In this document: piece after piece, positions 46,451-57,767 of the stretch | Layout: the number at the start of each line of letters is the position of its first letter | Position numbering within the stretch: position 1 is the stretch's first letter | Assembly (NCBI RefSeq): GCF_958295425.1 | Contig: NC_081143.1 | Coordinates: 186,001-250,000 of the forward strand | Source: Solea solea | Taxonomy: Eukaryota; Chordata; Actinopteri; Pleuronectiformes; Soleidae | Length of the DNA stretch: 64,000 bases | Reading direction: 5' to 3' | The notes under the pieces: model-generated | The model's database searches: none | Told to the model about the DNA's origin: nothing | What the model saw: the letters and a program-made list of their open reading frames with translations, nothing else | Translations under genes and position numbers: made by a program

Positions 46451-46891
46451 CAAAGTCACAAATTGTTGCAAAATAATTGTCAAAATCTTGACTTTTGAGC
46501 TTGATTTTCTCCAAAATTCTCAAACCAGGAAAATTCATCACAAATACCCGATCACGATATGACAATATCAAAATTCTAAGATCATATCTTGTCTCATGTC
46601 ATGATATAGCTATAATATTGTCATGCCTTCCTCATCATAGTTCACATTCCATTTGTCAGAGATAAAATATGAATCCATAACCCATTTTGAGAGGCAGGTT
46701 CTCATAAGGTTGGGATGTGTCAACTATTTGGGTTGCCACTAGACTCCCCTGTTTAAATGTAGGAGTTTAGTATTTTGGGCAACACCATGTTAGTTTTTGA
46801 AACCAGAAACAACCATAGTTATAAGAGAAGGGATGGATACTGATAGCTTGTCCACTACAAATCCACCTATAACTGCAACTTTGCAAACATG

Positions 46892-46932
46892 AAATGCAGA
46901 GCTGTCAATCACACACTGACAGCTCTGCATTT
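46892..46932. repeat. Perfect 16-bp inverted repeat, duplicate
   Basis: Arms 46892-46907 and 46917-46932, identical to 22116-22156. Confidence 0.75.
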
Positions 46933-47874
46933 AAATGTAAAATTAAATTTACATTGTGGACATGCAGCTCTACTGAAGAGGAACTAAGACCATAAACCCT
47001 TTAGAACAATGTATGCAGGGCACCAGACTAACTTTTTACTAGGAGCACAGTAGCCCCCCCTATAACTGAATGTTTTAGGAGAGCAAGCAGAACATTTAGG
47101 GGCGCACACCTTAAACATTTCCTCTCATTTTCACTGTATTACTGATCAATACGCCGATAATAATTGAATAAATTGCAATGTGCTGTTTAGAATTCCCAGT
47201 GAATTTTTATTGTGCACTTGTTTGTTAAAGAATAACATCACATAAGAGACATTAAGTGTACATAAAATACCATCACTGTCACTACAGTACAATTATTAAC
47301 TAGAAGTGGCCCGGTACTGTCCAGTACACAGAAACGGCACTTTTATTTGTGTACTGGCACATTTCACAAGATGCCGGTAATCTCTTATCAGTCCACTTGA
47401 TTATGGTCCAGAGCAATAATGTCTCAGGGTACACTATGTGACGTTCACCTGTTCTCGCAAAAGTCAAGTGTTTATTCCTTGAGTTTGGAGTTTTTATTTT
47501 CTATCTAATCTCTATCTGGAAGACGACCGCTGTGGCGACCATCATCATGCTTCAAAAGCATGAGTTAGCTCATCCACACACTCATACTTTCTGATATAAT
47601 AAAAATAAACATGGAGCTGGCAAGTTGAGGCTTGAAAATATCAGAGGAAGATGCACAGAAGGGATTAAGCTGGGCAATAGCCCGGTATCCTGGACTCTTG
47701 CTCAAAAATTAATAAATTGATAAAGTTGAACCTGAATTTTCCTTAACACTAAAACAAGGCCAGACCAAAAGTTTCACTCCCAGGGCTGGAGTATGCCAGG
47801 TGTAATATTATTAGATATTAATGTAGATGTGATGCAATAATTTGATGCACAAGCCTGTTTTCTTTGTGTATTAC

Positions 47875-47967
47875 CTTAATGACTCTGTCCTGGCAGTGCT
47901 GGATGATCTTACACAGCTCCTCTGTACCCTGAGACTCGAGACTCTGATGAAGGATCTGCTCAAACAT
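47875..47967 (-). CDS. Coding exon of the unidentified gene, duplicate (31 codons)
   Basis: Same exon as 23099-23191, with the same TTTTACTAG acceptor and AAG|GTAATA donor and no disabling change. Phase 0 at both ends. It lies in a duplicated block flanked by satellite, so this copy is probably isolated from any upstream exons unless they lie outside the window. Confidence 0.6.
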
Positions 47968-48391
47968 CTAGTAAAACACAATTTGTAGTTTTGTACCTAA
48001 CTTTGTGACATACATGCATGTAACACCAGACAAACTGACTCATATAGGAATATCCCATGAAATAATGTGATAATGTTATTTATCACATGTGGACCCAGGT
48101 CCACAGTCTGTATTGTGGCATGTTTAACTGTTTAACTGTCCACTGAGTTATCAAACCGCCAAAAGATGTTCGCCTTTAGTTCTACTGTGTCCTTGATCAA
48201 TGCCACAGTCAGAACCTCATCATTCAACTATTTGACAAACTCTAGTCAAACAGGAGCTACAGTGTAGGAAAATGATCAAGCAATATAATGAGTGTCAATA
48301 AAATGATTAGCTCTCATAGAAACTTCCCATTGTGTTAACCAGTTAACCAATAACCCATATTAGACTGGTTAGTCAGTAGTTGAGGTTTCAC
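47968..48391 (-). other. Putative intron, duplicate
   Basis: Counterpart of 23192-23615, almost unchanged. Confidence 0.5.
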
Positions 48392-48547
48392 CTCTCTCAT
48401 GGGGATCTGGGCCCTTTGGACAAACACTGACGGGCTGCTCACGTCAAACTGTTGCTGCAGACCCTCAAGGCTCAGGTTCACCACCTTCTCATAGCAGCTG
48501 TGCATCTTAACTGGATGGAAAGCCAGCATGGAGATCTTCTCCATGTG
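48392..48547 (-). CDS. Coding exon of the unidentified gene, duplicate (52 codons)
   Basis: Encodes the same 52 residues as 23616-23771 (HMEKISMLAF... to ...QIPMRE) with intact acceptor and donor. Changes between the copies are confined to intronic sequence near the exon, for example in the minus-strand read-through after the donor. Whether this reflects a recent duplication or constraint cannot be decided by eye. Confidence 0.65.
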
Positions 48548-49163
48548 CTGAGGAGGAAGACAAGAAGGGAGAGGAAGAGATGGATGAGGCATGGACAGAT
48601 TTGGGAAAAATGTATAATTGTGTCTCACAATAAATATACTACTGCAAAAGTATCACTAATGTTACACTAGACAAATGCTGTTTAAATCACAAACATATTT
48701 GGAATAGGAGTATAGGAATTGCGGATAGATAACATTTGTTTTGTAAAGATCCAGATTCTTGTGCTTCAACTGCGAAAATCAGAGTGCATTTTCTATACAT
48801 AATCATTATATATTGTGCTTCAATTTAAGCACATTCTCATGTTATGGGTTTTATTTAAAGCAACACAATTTTCAACCTTCACGTAATGTCTCTAAGCAGG
48901 GATGGGAAGTATTTCTGATACATGTATTAAAAAAAAATACATATTTAAAATACGAAATATGCTCTTTTCTGGAGATGATGAAAAATTCCTTCAGATTTTG
49001 TACCAATATATTTCCATTATGTGTATTTTATTTAAAATACTGTAACATACATCCTTTGAAAAAAAGTGATGACATAAGAAGACAAATAGCAGGATGCTGC
49101 TTCAGATTGGACGTCATGGTGCTTGTGCCTACTTTAATTTGCCAGGACTTGTTAAGATCACAA
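48548..49163. other. AT-rich non-coding sequence with possible MITE, duplicate
   Basis: Counterpart of 23772-24387, including the GGGATGGGAAGTATTT element near 48899. An extra A in the poly-A run near 48935 fuses two short frames into a 172-codon ORF that has no protein-like features. Confidence 0.45.
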
Positions 49164-49688
49164 TTAGTCTACATAAGAATTGAATTGAGTCAAGCGATTA
49201 CCATCAGAGCTGAGTTTCAAGACTTTAGAGCTCACTCTGTCGTTTACATCGATGACAGTGTTAAAGTCGCCACATAAAATAATTTTGTATCCGACCAATA
49301 GGGGTTCTTTAAGTCTTTTAAAAAGTTGAAAAATGTTTGTTCTCTCATGAGAGGTGTACACGTGTATCGTTCGTATTTTTTCTCCTCGGTAAAAACAATC
49401 CAACATGAGCAATCTACAAGGAATTAAATTAGGAAATCATTCGTTTTACGAATAATAGTGACATCACCAGTTTTAGAAAAAAGATCCCACCATCAGCTTT
49501 ACTTTCGCCAATAGAAATTACACTTAGACCTTTGTTCCACATGCTGGATACCGTTACTCTTTACTTGTGTTCAGTCTCAGTTCTTGACAACATAATATGT
49601 CAAAGTCAGTTTTCAACAAGAATTTAATTTGTTGGGCTCTAAAAGAATTTGATTGGATGCCATGGGCATTCCAAGATGAAACTTTGGG
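49164..49688 (-). pseudogene. Decayed LINE endonuclease, duplicate
   Basis: Same broken GDFN-containing endonuclease piece as 24388-24912. Confidence 0.75.
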
Positions 49689-49737
49689 GAAGGTCATAAA
49701 TGTTTGGGGGGTTATGGTGTGGGTTTGTCGTGATTTT

Positions 49738-49738
49738 A

Positions 49739-49772
<34 letters not shown>

Positions 49773-49778
49773 TTATTT
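49738..49778 (+). repeat. (AT)n microsatellite, duplicate
   Basis: Counterpart of 24964-25000. Confidence 0.9.
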
Positions 49779-49916
49779 AAAATAAGTTGTTGCCAAAGTT
49801 GTTGCTGTAAGGGGGGCTCTCTGCTACAGCCTGCGGGTAAAGCGGGGTGCTGCCAACTCGCTGACCCTGACCCTTATACCTATTCCAAGCCCTACCAGTA
49901 GAGGTCCCCCAAGCCC

Positions 49917-50750
49917 CAATTTATGAGCTGGAATAAAATGATATCAAAGTTTAGTTGGGGTGGCAAAAGACCCACGATAAGACTGGAAACTCTCCAGCTG
50001 CCAAAAGAAGAAGGAGGGATGAGACTTCCAAAATTAAAGGAATACTACCATGCGGCCCAATTGAGATATATTGTAGGTTGGTGCAAACCAGACACAGTGA
50101 AATGAAATAGAAAAAGAGTTTGGAGAAAACCCAGTACAGAATATAATTGGGGATAAAGAAACATACAAGAAGATTCAAAACCAAATAGACACAATCACGA
50201 TGTTCACATACAAAATATGGTTCAGCATAATAAAAAAATATAAGATACAGAAAGACACTAATTTATTGAATATGATAGCAATTTTACACCGACTAGGTAC
50301 GATATAGGATTTAAACAGTGGACAACCAAGGGAATCACAGCATGGTGTGTTTTGGTGAAAGATGGACAGCTTGAGAGAGACTACTATATGAAAGAGATCA
50401 GGATGGACCCCTCCTGAGAAGTGAATAGTGTGATCCAGATCATCATAATCAACGCATACAAAGAAACCACAATTAGAATTATATTGGGACTATATATAAA
50501 AATGCTACAAAATACATAAAAAAAAAGATGGGAATCAGGATTTAACATAAAACTTAGTGATGAAGATTGGCTAAGATTGGTATAATCTGCCAGACATTAG
50601 CCTCATGTATGAAAGTGATTTTGAAGCAGAAACATATTTAGGTTACAAGGTCAGAGCTGGAGTGACTTCCTGACAAGTACAAATGAGCATTTCATGGGTT
50701 GTACTGGCAACAGATATGACAAATGTTGGGTGGCTGGGAGATTTTTTTTT
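49917..50750 (+). pseudogene. Decayed LINE ORF2 C-terminal region, duplicate
   Basis: Counterpart of 25141-26050 with the same stops, plus a roughly 65-bp deletion near 50379 joining GCTTGAGAG to AGACTACTATATG. The deleted segment is bounded by AGAG words in copy 1. Confidence 0.75.
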
Positions 50751-50913
50751 AATCAGTCTTAAATATGTCAAAGATTACCCACAATATTAATTTTGAAGCA
50801 TTGTTAGTTTTGTGTAGCATCAGCTAAAACATGTACTCCCTCCCCTCTTAATTTGTAATATGGAAATGATTGAATATTTGGTGGTTTTGAGGAGGACTGA
50901 TGCAGGACAAAAG

Positions 50914-51248
50914 TACAACAGTGCGCACAAAAACAGAGACAAATAGAAAAACACATCCAAACAGTGAAATCATTGCAAAATCAAACACTGAGGGTACCGA
51001 AGAATATCTTATAAGATTTTAACTTTATTTGTGAGGTTTATGTTATGGGACAGTAGAAAAATGAAAAAAATCCGAAAACAGCCGTATCCCTGCTGAATGC
51101 GCACATAAACAGACACAAATAGAAAAACACATCCAAACAGTAAAATCATTATAAATTCAAACACTGAGGGTACATCAATATACCTTATAAGATGTTAACT
51201 TCATATTATAGGACAGTAGAAAAAAGATTAAAATACCCTCGATCAGCC
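50914..51248 (+). repeat. 176-bp satellite (about 1.6 monomers) plus J2
   Basis: Starts mid-monomer at GTGCGCACAAAAACAGAG, directly after the duplicated block. J2 at 51191-51248. Confidence 0.92.
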
Positions 51249-52156
51249 TTAGTCCCTGATACACATACGGAAAAATCAGACTCCTGGCTTAATGCCTTTA
51301 GGAATTATTACAAAAAACACACCCGAACGGCTGACCTTTGACCTTTCCGAAGGTTGCACAGGTCTGAAACTCGGCACCCTAGATCAGCCTTAGTCCCTGA
51401 TACACACACGGAAAAATCAGACTCCTGGCTCAATGCCTTTAGGAATTATTACAAAAAACACACCCGAACGGCTGACCTTTGACCTTTCCAAAGGTTGCAC
51501 GGGTCTGAAACTCCACACCCTGGATTAGCCTTAGTCCCTGATACACATACGGAAAAATCAGACTCCTGGCTTAATGCCTTTAGGAATTATTACAAAAAAC
51601 ACACCCGAACGGCTGACCTTTGACCTTTCCAAAGGTTGCACGGGTCTGAAACTCGGCACCCTGGATAAGCCTTAGTCCCTGATACACATACAGAAAAATC
51701 AGACTCCTGGCTAAATGCCTTTAGGAATTATTACAAAAAACACACCCGAACGGCTGACCATTGACCTTTCCGAAGGTTGCACAGGTCTGAAACTCGGCAC
51801 CCTGGATCAGCCTTAGTCCCTATACACACACGGAAAAATCAGACTCCTGGCTCAATGCCTTTAGGAATTATTACAAAAAACACACCCGAACGGCTAACCA
51901 TTGACCTTTTTCGAAAGTTGCACAGGTCTGAAACTCGGCAACCGGGATAAGCTTTAGTCCCTGATACACATACGGAAAAATCAGACTCCTGACTCAATGC
52001 CTTTAGGAATTATTACAAAAAATACACCACAGTGGCTGACCTTTGACCTTTCCAAAGGTTGCACAGATCTGAAACTCAGCACCCTGGATCAGCCAGGAGT
52101 CCCTGATACACATACGGAGAAATCAGCATCCGGGCTCATTGCCTTTAGGAATTATT
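51249..52156 (+). repeat. 141-bp tandem repeat, about 6.4 units
   Basis: Most units carry TGACCTTTGACC. Ends in the pre-J1 unit. Confidence 0.93.
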
Positions 52157-52415
52157 GAAGAAAAGACAGTTTCCCACCTTTCTTACATTTGAATTTTACA
52201 GACTGTGTTTTTGGCAGTTTTTTTTGGCCAGGGGGAAAAAAGCCCACAGTCCTGTGTCCAAAAACTGAAGACTCTATACAGTCTTAGACTCTTTGGCCAG
52301 AGTGGAAGTTTTGGAGGAACTACATTTCTACAGGTCGCAGGAGTGTGAATATTTCATATGTCGTTTGGGGTCCCAAGACGAGCGGAACGACGAGGGTACT
52401 TAGTATATCTTATAA
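52157..52415 (+). repeat. Linker J1, with short internal deletion
   Basis: Lacks the AAATCAGGTCATGTC stretch present in other J1 copies (CTGAAGACTC here) but retains the empty TTA site. Duplicate at 54622-54880. Confidence 0.92.
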
Positions 52416-53027
52416 GATGTTAACTTTATTTGTGAGGTTTATGTTATGGGACAGTAGAAAAATGAAAAAAAAATCAGAAAACAGTCGTATTCCAGCTGAA
52501 TGCGCACAAAAACAGACAAAAATAGAAAAACACATTCAAACAGTGAAATCATTGCAAAATCAAACACTGAAGGTATATAACAATATCTTATAAGATGTTA
52601 ACTTTATTTCTGAGGTTTATGTTATGGGACAGTAGAAAAATGAAAAAAAATCAGAAAATAGTCGTATTCCAGCTGAATGCGCACAAAAACAGACAAAAAT
52701 AGAAAAACACATTCAAACAGTGAAATCATTGCAAAATCAAACACTGAAGGTATATAACTATATCTTATAAGATGTTAACTTTATTTGTGAGTTTTATGTT
52801 ATGGGACAGTAGAAACAGTTTCAGACCCGTGCAACCTTTAGAAAGGTCAAAGGTCAGCCGTTCGGGTGTGTCTGAATGCGCACAAAAACAGACACAAATA
52901 GAAAAACACATCCAAACAGTGAAATCATTATAAATTCAAACACTGAGGGTACATCAATATACCTTATAAGATGTTAACTTCATATTATAGGACAGTAGAA
53001 AAAAGATTAAAATACCCTCGATCAGCC
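52416..53027 (+). repeat. 176-bp satellite (about 3 monomers) with hybrid monomer, plus J2
   Basis: The inverted 141-bp patch is at 52817-52871 and J2 at 52970-53027. Otherwise as 33941-34374, with one more monomer. Confidence 0.92.
52817..52871 (-). repeat. 55-bp inverted patch of 141-bp repeat
   Basis: Same hybrid as 34164-34218 with one substitution (CCTTTAGAAAGG). Confidence 0.92.
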
Positions 53028-53107
53028 TTAGTCCCTGATACACATACGGAAAAATCAGACTCCTGGCTTAATGCCTTTAGGAATTATTACAAAAAACACA
53101 CCTAAAC
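53028..53107 (+). repeat. 141-bp repeat, partial unit before L2
   Basis: Ends CACACCTAAAC at the L2 insertion point. Confidence 0.92.
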
Positions 53108-53929
53108 ATCAGAGCAGACATCCCCCCCATTCTCCCCTGCACATCGGAGGAACAGCGGTGGAAGTGGTCTCCAGCTTCAGGTACCTGGGCGTGCATCTCA
53201 AGGACGACCTCACCTGGAGCAGCAACACTTCCAGCCTGGTCCGGAAGGCACACCAGCGCCTCTACTTCCTCAGGAGGCTGAGACATGCTGGACTAGGAAG
53301 GTCAGCCCTTATCACCTTCTACAGATGTGTAGTGGAGAGTGTCCTGTGCTCCTGCATCACTGTGTGGCACGGCAGCTGCTCTGCAGCAGAGTGGTGAAAG
53401 CTGCACAGAGAACCGTGGGCAGCAGCCTCCCCACCATCACGGACATCTTCACCTCCAGATGCAGGAAAAGGGCTACCTGCATCATGAGAGATCCCACTCA
53501 CCCGGCACACACACTGTTCACCCCCCTCCCCTCAGGCAGGAGGCTACGGAGCATCAAGAGCAGCACTACGAGACTGAGGAACAGCTTCTTCCCTGGAGCT
53601 GTCAGACTCCTTAACTCTCTGTAACCCCATAGCCCTGCTGCCCCCACCCCCCACGTACTGTACTTTGCACATGCCCCCAGTACCGTACACACCCTTGCAC
53701 CAAATTCTTTTTTGCACAGCACCTTACCTCCAGAGGTTTAAAGTTTTGATCTCTTTTAATTTATATTTTGTTAAGTTAAACTGTTGGTTCTTATTTCTTA
53801 TTTTCTTATTCTTCTTATTGCTGGGCCGACCGGGTTCTGGAGAGACTGATTTTCGTTCTGACCTCATGTCTAATGTGTGTTAGTATGACAATGAAGAAAT
53901 CTTGAATCTTGAATCTTGAATCTTGAATC
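53108..53929 (+). mobile_element. 5'-truncated L2-type LINE, copy 3 (19-bp deletion)
   Basis: Same insertion, but 19 bp are lost between GCAG-AGAG direct repeats near 53391. This shifts the C-terminal frame, so two overlapping partial ORFs (ending 53397 and 53624) replace the single one. TAAAC duplications at 53103-53107 and 53930-53934. 3' tail (ATCTTGA)n with GACAATGAAGAAATC in place of GACAATAAAGAAATC. Confidence 0.9.
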
Positions 53930-54621
53930 TAAACGGCTGACCTTTGACCTTTCCGAAGGTTACACAGGTCTGAAACTCGGCACCCTAGATTAGCCTTAGT
54001 CCCTGATACACATACGGAAAAATCAGACTCCTGGCTCAATGCCTTTAGGAATTATTACAAAAAACACACCCGAATGGCTGACCATTGACCTTTCCGAAGG
54101 TTGCACAGGTCTGAAACTCGGCTACCGGGATAATCTTTAGTCCCTGATACACATACGGAAAGATCAGACTCCTGACTCAATGCCTTTAGGAATTATTACA
54201 AAAAACACACCCGAACGGCTGACCATTGACCTTTCCGAAGGTTGCACAGGCCTGAAACTCTGCACCCGGGATAAGCCTAAATCCCTGATACACATACGGA
54301 AAAATCAGACTCCTGGCTCAATGCCTTTAGGAATTATTACAAAAAACACACCCGAACGGCTGACCATTGACCTTTCCGAAGGTTGCACAGGTCTGAAACT
54401 CGGCAACCGGGATAAGCTTTAGTCCCTGATACACATACGGAAAAATCAGACTCCTGACTCAATGCCTTTAGGAATTATTACAAAAAATACACCACAGTGG
54501 CTGACCTTTGACCTTTCCAAAGGTTGCACAGATCTGAAACTCAGCACCCTGGATCAGCCAGGAGTCCCTGATACACATACGGAGAAATCAGCATCCGGGC
54601 TCATTGCCTTTAGGAATTATT
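53930..54621 (+). repeat. 141-bp tandem repeat, about 4.9 units
   Basis: Resumes TAAACGGCTGACC after L2 and ends in the pre-J1 unit. An 80-codon frame at 54180-54422 is a read-through of two open units. Confidence 0.93.
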
Positions 54622-54880
54622 GAAGAAAAGACAGTTTCCCACCTTTCTTACATTTGAATTTTACAGACTGTGTTTTTGGCAGTTTTTTTTGGCCAGGGGG
54701 AAAAAAGCCCACAGTCCTGTGTCCAAAAACTGAAGACTCTATACAGTCTTAGACTCTTTGGCCAGAGTGGAAGTTTTGGAGGAACTACATTTCTACAGGT
54801 CGCAGGAGTGTGAATATTTCATATGTCGTTTGGGGTCCCAAGACGAGCGGAACGACGAGGGTACTTAGTATATCTTATAA
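54622..54880 (+). repeat. Linker J1, second copy of the 2465-bp duplication
   Basis: Identical to 52157-52415 as far as compared. Confidence 0.92.
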
Positions 54881-55492
54881 GATGTTAACTTTATTTGTGA
54901 GGTTTATGTTATGGGACAGTAGAAAAATGAAAAAAAAATCAGAAAACAGTCGTATTCCAGCTGAATGCGCACAAAAACAGACAAAAATAGAAAAACACAT
55001 TCAAACAGTGAAATCATTGCAAAATCAAACACTGAAGGTATATAACAATATCTTATAAGATGTTAACTTTATTTCTGAGGTTTATGTTATGGGACAGTAG
55101 AAAAATGAAAAAAAATCAGAAAATAGTCGTATTCCAGCTGAATGCGCACAAAAACAGACAAAAATAGAAAAACACATTCAAACAGTGAAATCATTGCAAA
55201 ATCAAACACTGAAGGTATATAACTATATCTTATAAGATGTTAACTTTATTTGTGAGTTTTATGTTATGGGACAGTAGAAACAGTTTCAGACCCGTGCAAC
55301 CTTTAGAAAGGTCAAAGGTCAGCCGTTCGGGTGTGTCTGAATGCGCACAAAAACAGACACAAATAGAAAAACACATCCAAACAGTGAAATCATTATAAAT
55401 TCAAACACTGAGGGTACATCAATATACCTTATAAGATGTTAACTTCATATTATAGGACAGTAGAAAAAAGATTAAAATACCCTCGATCAGCC
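54881..55492 (+). repeat. 176-bp satellite with hybrid monomer plus J2, second copy
   Basis: Duplicate of 52416-53027; inverted patch at 55282-55336. Confidence 0.92.
55282..55336 (-). repeat. 55-bp inverted patch of 141-bp repeat, second copy
   Basis: Duplicate of 52817-52871. Confidence 0.92.
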
Positions 55493-55572
55493 TTAGTCCC
55501 TGATACACATACGGAAAAATCAGACTCCTGGCTTAATGCCTTTAGGAATTATTACAAAAAACACACCTAAAC
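55493..55572 (+). repeat. 141-bp repeat, partial unit before L2
   Basis: Duplicate of 53028-53107. Confidence 0.92.
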
Positions 55573-56394
55573 ATCAGAGCAGACATCCCCCCCATTCTCC
55601 CCTGCACATCGGAGGAACAGCGGTGGAAGTGGTCTCCAGCTTCAGGTACCTGGGCGTGCATCTCAAGGACGACCTCACCTGGAGCAGCAACACTTCCAGC
55701 CTGGTCCGGAAGGCACACCAGCGCCTCTACTTCCTCAGGAGGCTGAGACATGCTGGACTAGGAAGGTCAGCCCTTATCACCTTCTACAGATGTGTAGTGG
55801 AGAGTGTCCTGTGCTCCTGCATCACTGTGTGGCACGGCAGCTGCTCTGCAGCAGAGTGGTGAAAGCTGCACAGAGAACCGTGGGCAGCAGCCTCCCCACC
55901 ATCACGGACATCTTCACCTCCAGATGCAGGAAAAGGGCTACCTGCATCATGAGAGATCCCACTCACCCGGCACACACACTGTTCACCCCCCTCCCCTCAG
56001 GCAGGAGGCTACGGAGCATCAAGAGCAGCACTACGAGACTGAGGAACAGCTTCTTCCCTGGAGCTGTCAGACTCCTTAACTCTCTGTAACCCCATAGCCC
56101 TGCTGCCCCCACCCCCCACGTACTGTACTTTGCACATGCCCCCAGTACCGTACACACCCTTGCACCAAATTCTTTTTTGCACAGCACCTTACCTCCAGAG
56201 GTTTAAAGTTTTGATCTCTTTTAATTTATATTTTGTTAAGTTAAACTGTTGGTTCTTATTTCTTATTTTCTTATTCTTCTTATTGCTGGGCCGACCGGGT
56301 TCTGGAGAGACTGATTTTCGTTCTGACCTCATGTCTAATGTGTGTTAGTATGACAATGAAGAAATCTTGAATCTTGAATCTTGAATCTTGAATC
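55573..56394 (+). mobile_element. 5'-truncated L2-type LINE, copy 4 (19-bp deletion)
   Basis: Duplicate of 53108-53929 with the same frameshifting deletion. TAAAC on both sides (55568-55572, 56395-56399). Confidence 0.9.
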
Positions 56395-57747
56395 TAAACG
56401 GCTGACCTTTGACCTTTCCGAAGGTTACACAGGTCTGAAACTCGGCACCCTAGATTAGCCTTAGTCCCTGATACACATACGGAAAAATCAGACTCCTGGC
56501 TCAATGCCTTTAGGAATTATTACAAAAAACACACCCGAATGGCTGACCATTGACCTTTCCGAAGGTTGCACAGGTCTGAAACTCGGCTACCGGGATAATC
56601 TTTAGTCCCTGATACACATACGGAAAGATCAGACTCCTGACTCAATGCCTTTAGGAATTATTACAAAAAACACACCCGAACGGCTGACCATTGACCTTTC
56701 CGAAGGTTGCACAGGCCTGAAACTCTGCACCCGGGATAAGCCTAAATCCCTGATACACATACGGAAAAATCAGACTCCTGGCTCAATGCCTTTAGGAATT
56801 ATTACAAAAAACACACCCGAACGGCTGACCATTGACCTTTCCGAAGGTTGCACAGGTCTGAAACTCGGCAACCGGGATAAGCTTTAGTCCCTGATACACA
56901 TACGGAGAAAACAGACTCCTGACTCAATGCCTTTAGGAATTATTACAAAAAACACACCCGAACGGCTGACCATTGACCTTTCCGAAAGTTACACAGGTCT
57001 GAAACTCTGCATCCGGGATAAGCCTAAATCCCTGATACACATACGGAAAAATCAGACTCCTGGCTCAATGCCTTTAGGAATTATTACAAAAAACACACCT
57101 GAACGGCTGACCATTGACCTTTCCGAAGGTTGCACAGGTCTGAAACTCTGCACCGGGGATAAGCCTAAATCCCTGATACACATACGGAAAAATCAGACTC
57201 CTGGCTCAATGCCTTTAGGAATTATTACAAAAAACACACCCGAACGGCTGACCATTGACCTTTCCGAAGGTTGCACAGGTCTGAAACGCGGCACCCTAGA
57301 TCAGCCTTAGTCCCTGATACACATACGGAAAAATCAGACTCCTGGCTTAAGGCCTTTAGGAATTATTACAAAAAACACACCCGAACGGCTGACCTATGAC
57401 CTTTCCAAAGGTTGCACGGGTCTGAAACTTGGCACCCTGGATAAGCCTTAGTCCCTGATACAGATACGGAAAAATCAGACCACTGGCTGAATGCCTTTAG
57501 GAATTATTACAAAAAACACATCCGAACAGCTGACCATTGACCTTTCCGAAGGTTGCACAGTTCTGAAACTCTGCACCGGGGATAAGCCTAAATCCCTGAT
57601 ACACATACGGAAAGATCAGACTCCTGACTCAATGCGTTTAGGAATTATTACAAAAAACACACCGGAACGGCTGACCATTGACCTTTCCGAAGGTTGCACA
57701 GTTCTGAAACTCTGCACCCGGGATAAGCCTAAATCCCTGATACACAG
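56395..57747 (+). repeat. 141-bp tandem repeat, about 9.6 units
   Basis: Longest uninterrupted 141-bp stretch. Mixed open and stop-containing units; open runs produce frames of 80, 127 and 118 codons. From about 57479 it aligns with 2412 onward, at an offset of 55,067 bp. Confidence 0.94.
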
Positions 57748-57767
57748 GTCCCTGACTTCTGTAAATT

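Larger units (their letters stand above)
46106..47874. other. AT-rich non-coding sequence, duplicate
   Basis: Counterpart of 21331-23098. No gene recognised; contains the duplicated CTCF-like motif and hairpin. Confidence 0.5.
45897..50913 (+). repeat. Segmental duplication, copy 2
   Basis: Near-identical to 21121-26226 at an offset of 24,776 bp. It has a roughly 65-bp deletion near 50379, and smaller losses near 50500, 50615 and 50855. It ends at GGACAAAAGTA and passes directly into a partial 176-bp monomer, so the single-copy region that follows copy 1 is absent here. Confidence 0.95.
51951..56880 (+). repeat. 2465-bp tandem duplication of a composite block
   Basis: The block from the GGATAAGCTTTAGTCC unit through J1, 176-bp monomers, hybrid monomer, J2, L2 and following 141-bp units occurs at about 51951-54415 and again at about 54416-56880, at a constant offset of 2465 bp. 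Every segment compared is identical, including the L2 deletion, the hybrid patch and a GTACTTAGTATATC variant in J1. Either a very recent duplication or an assembly duplication. Confidence 0.92.
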
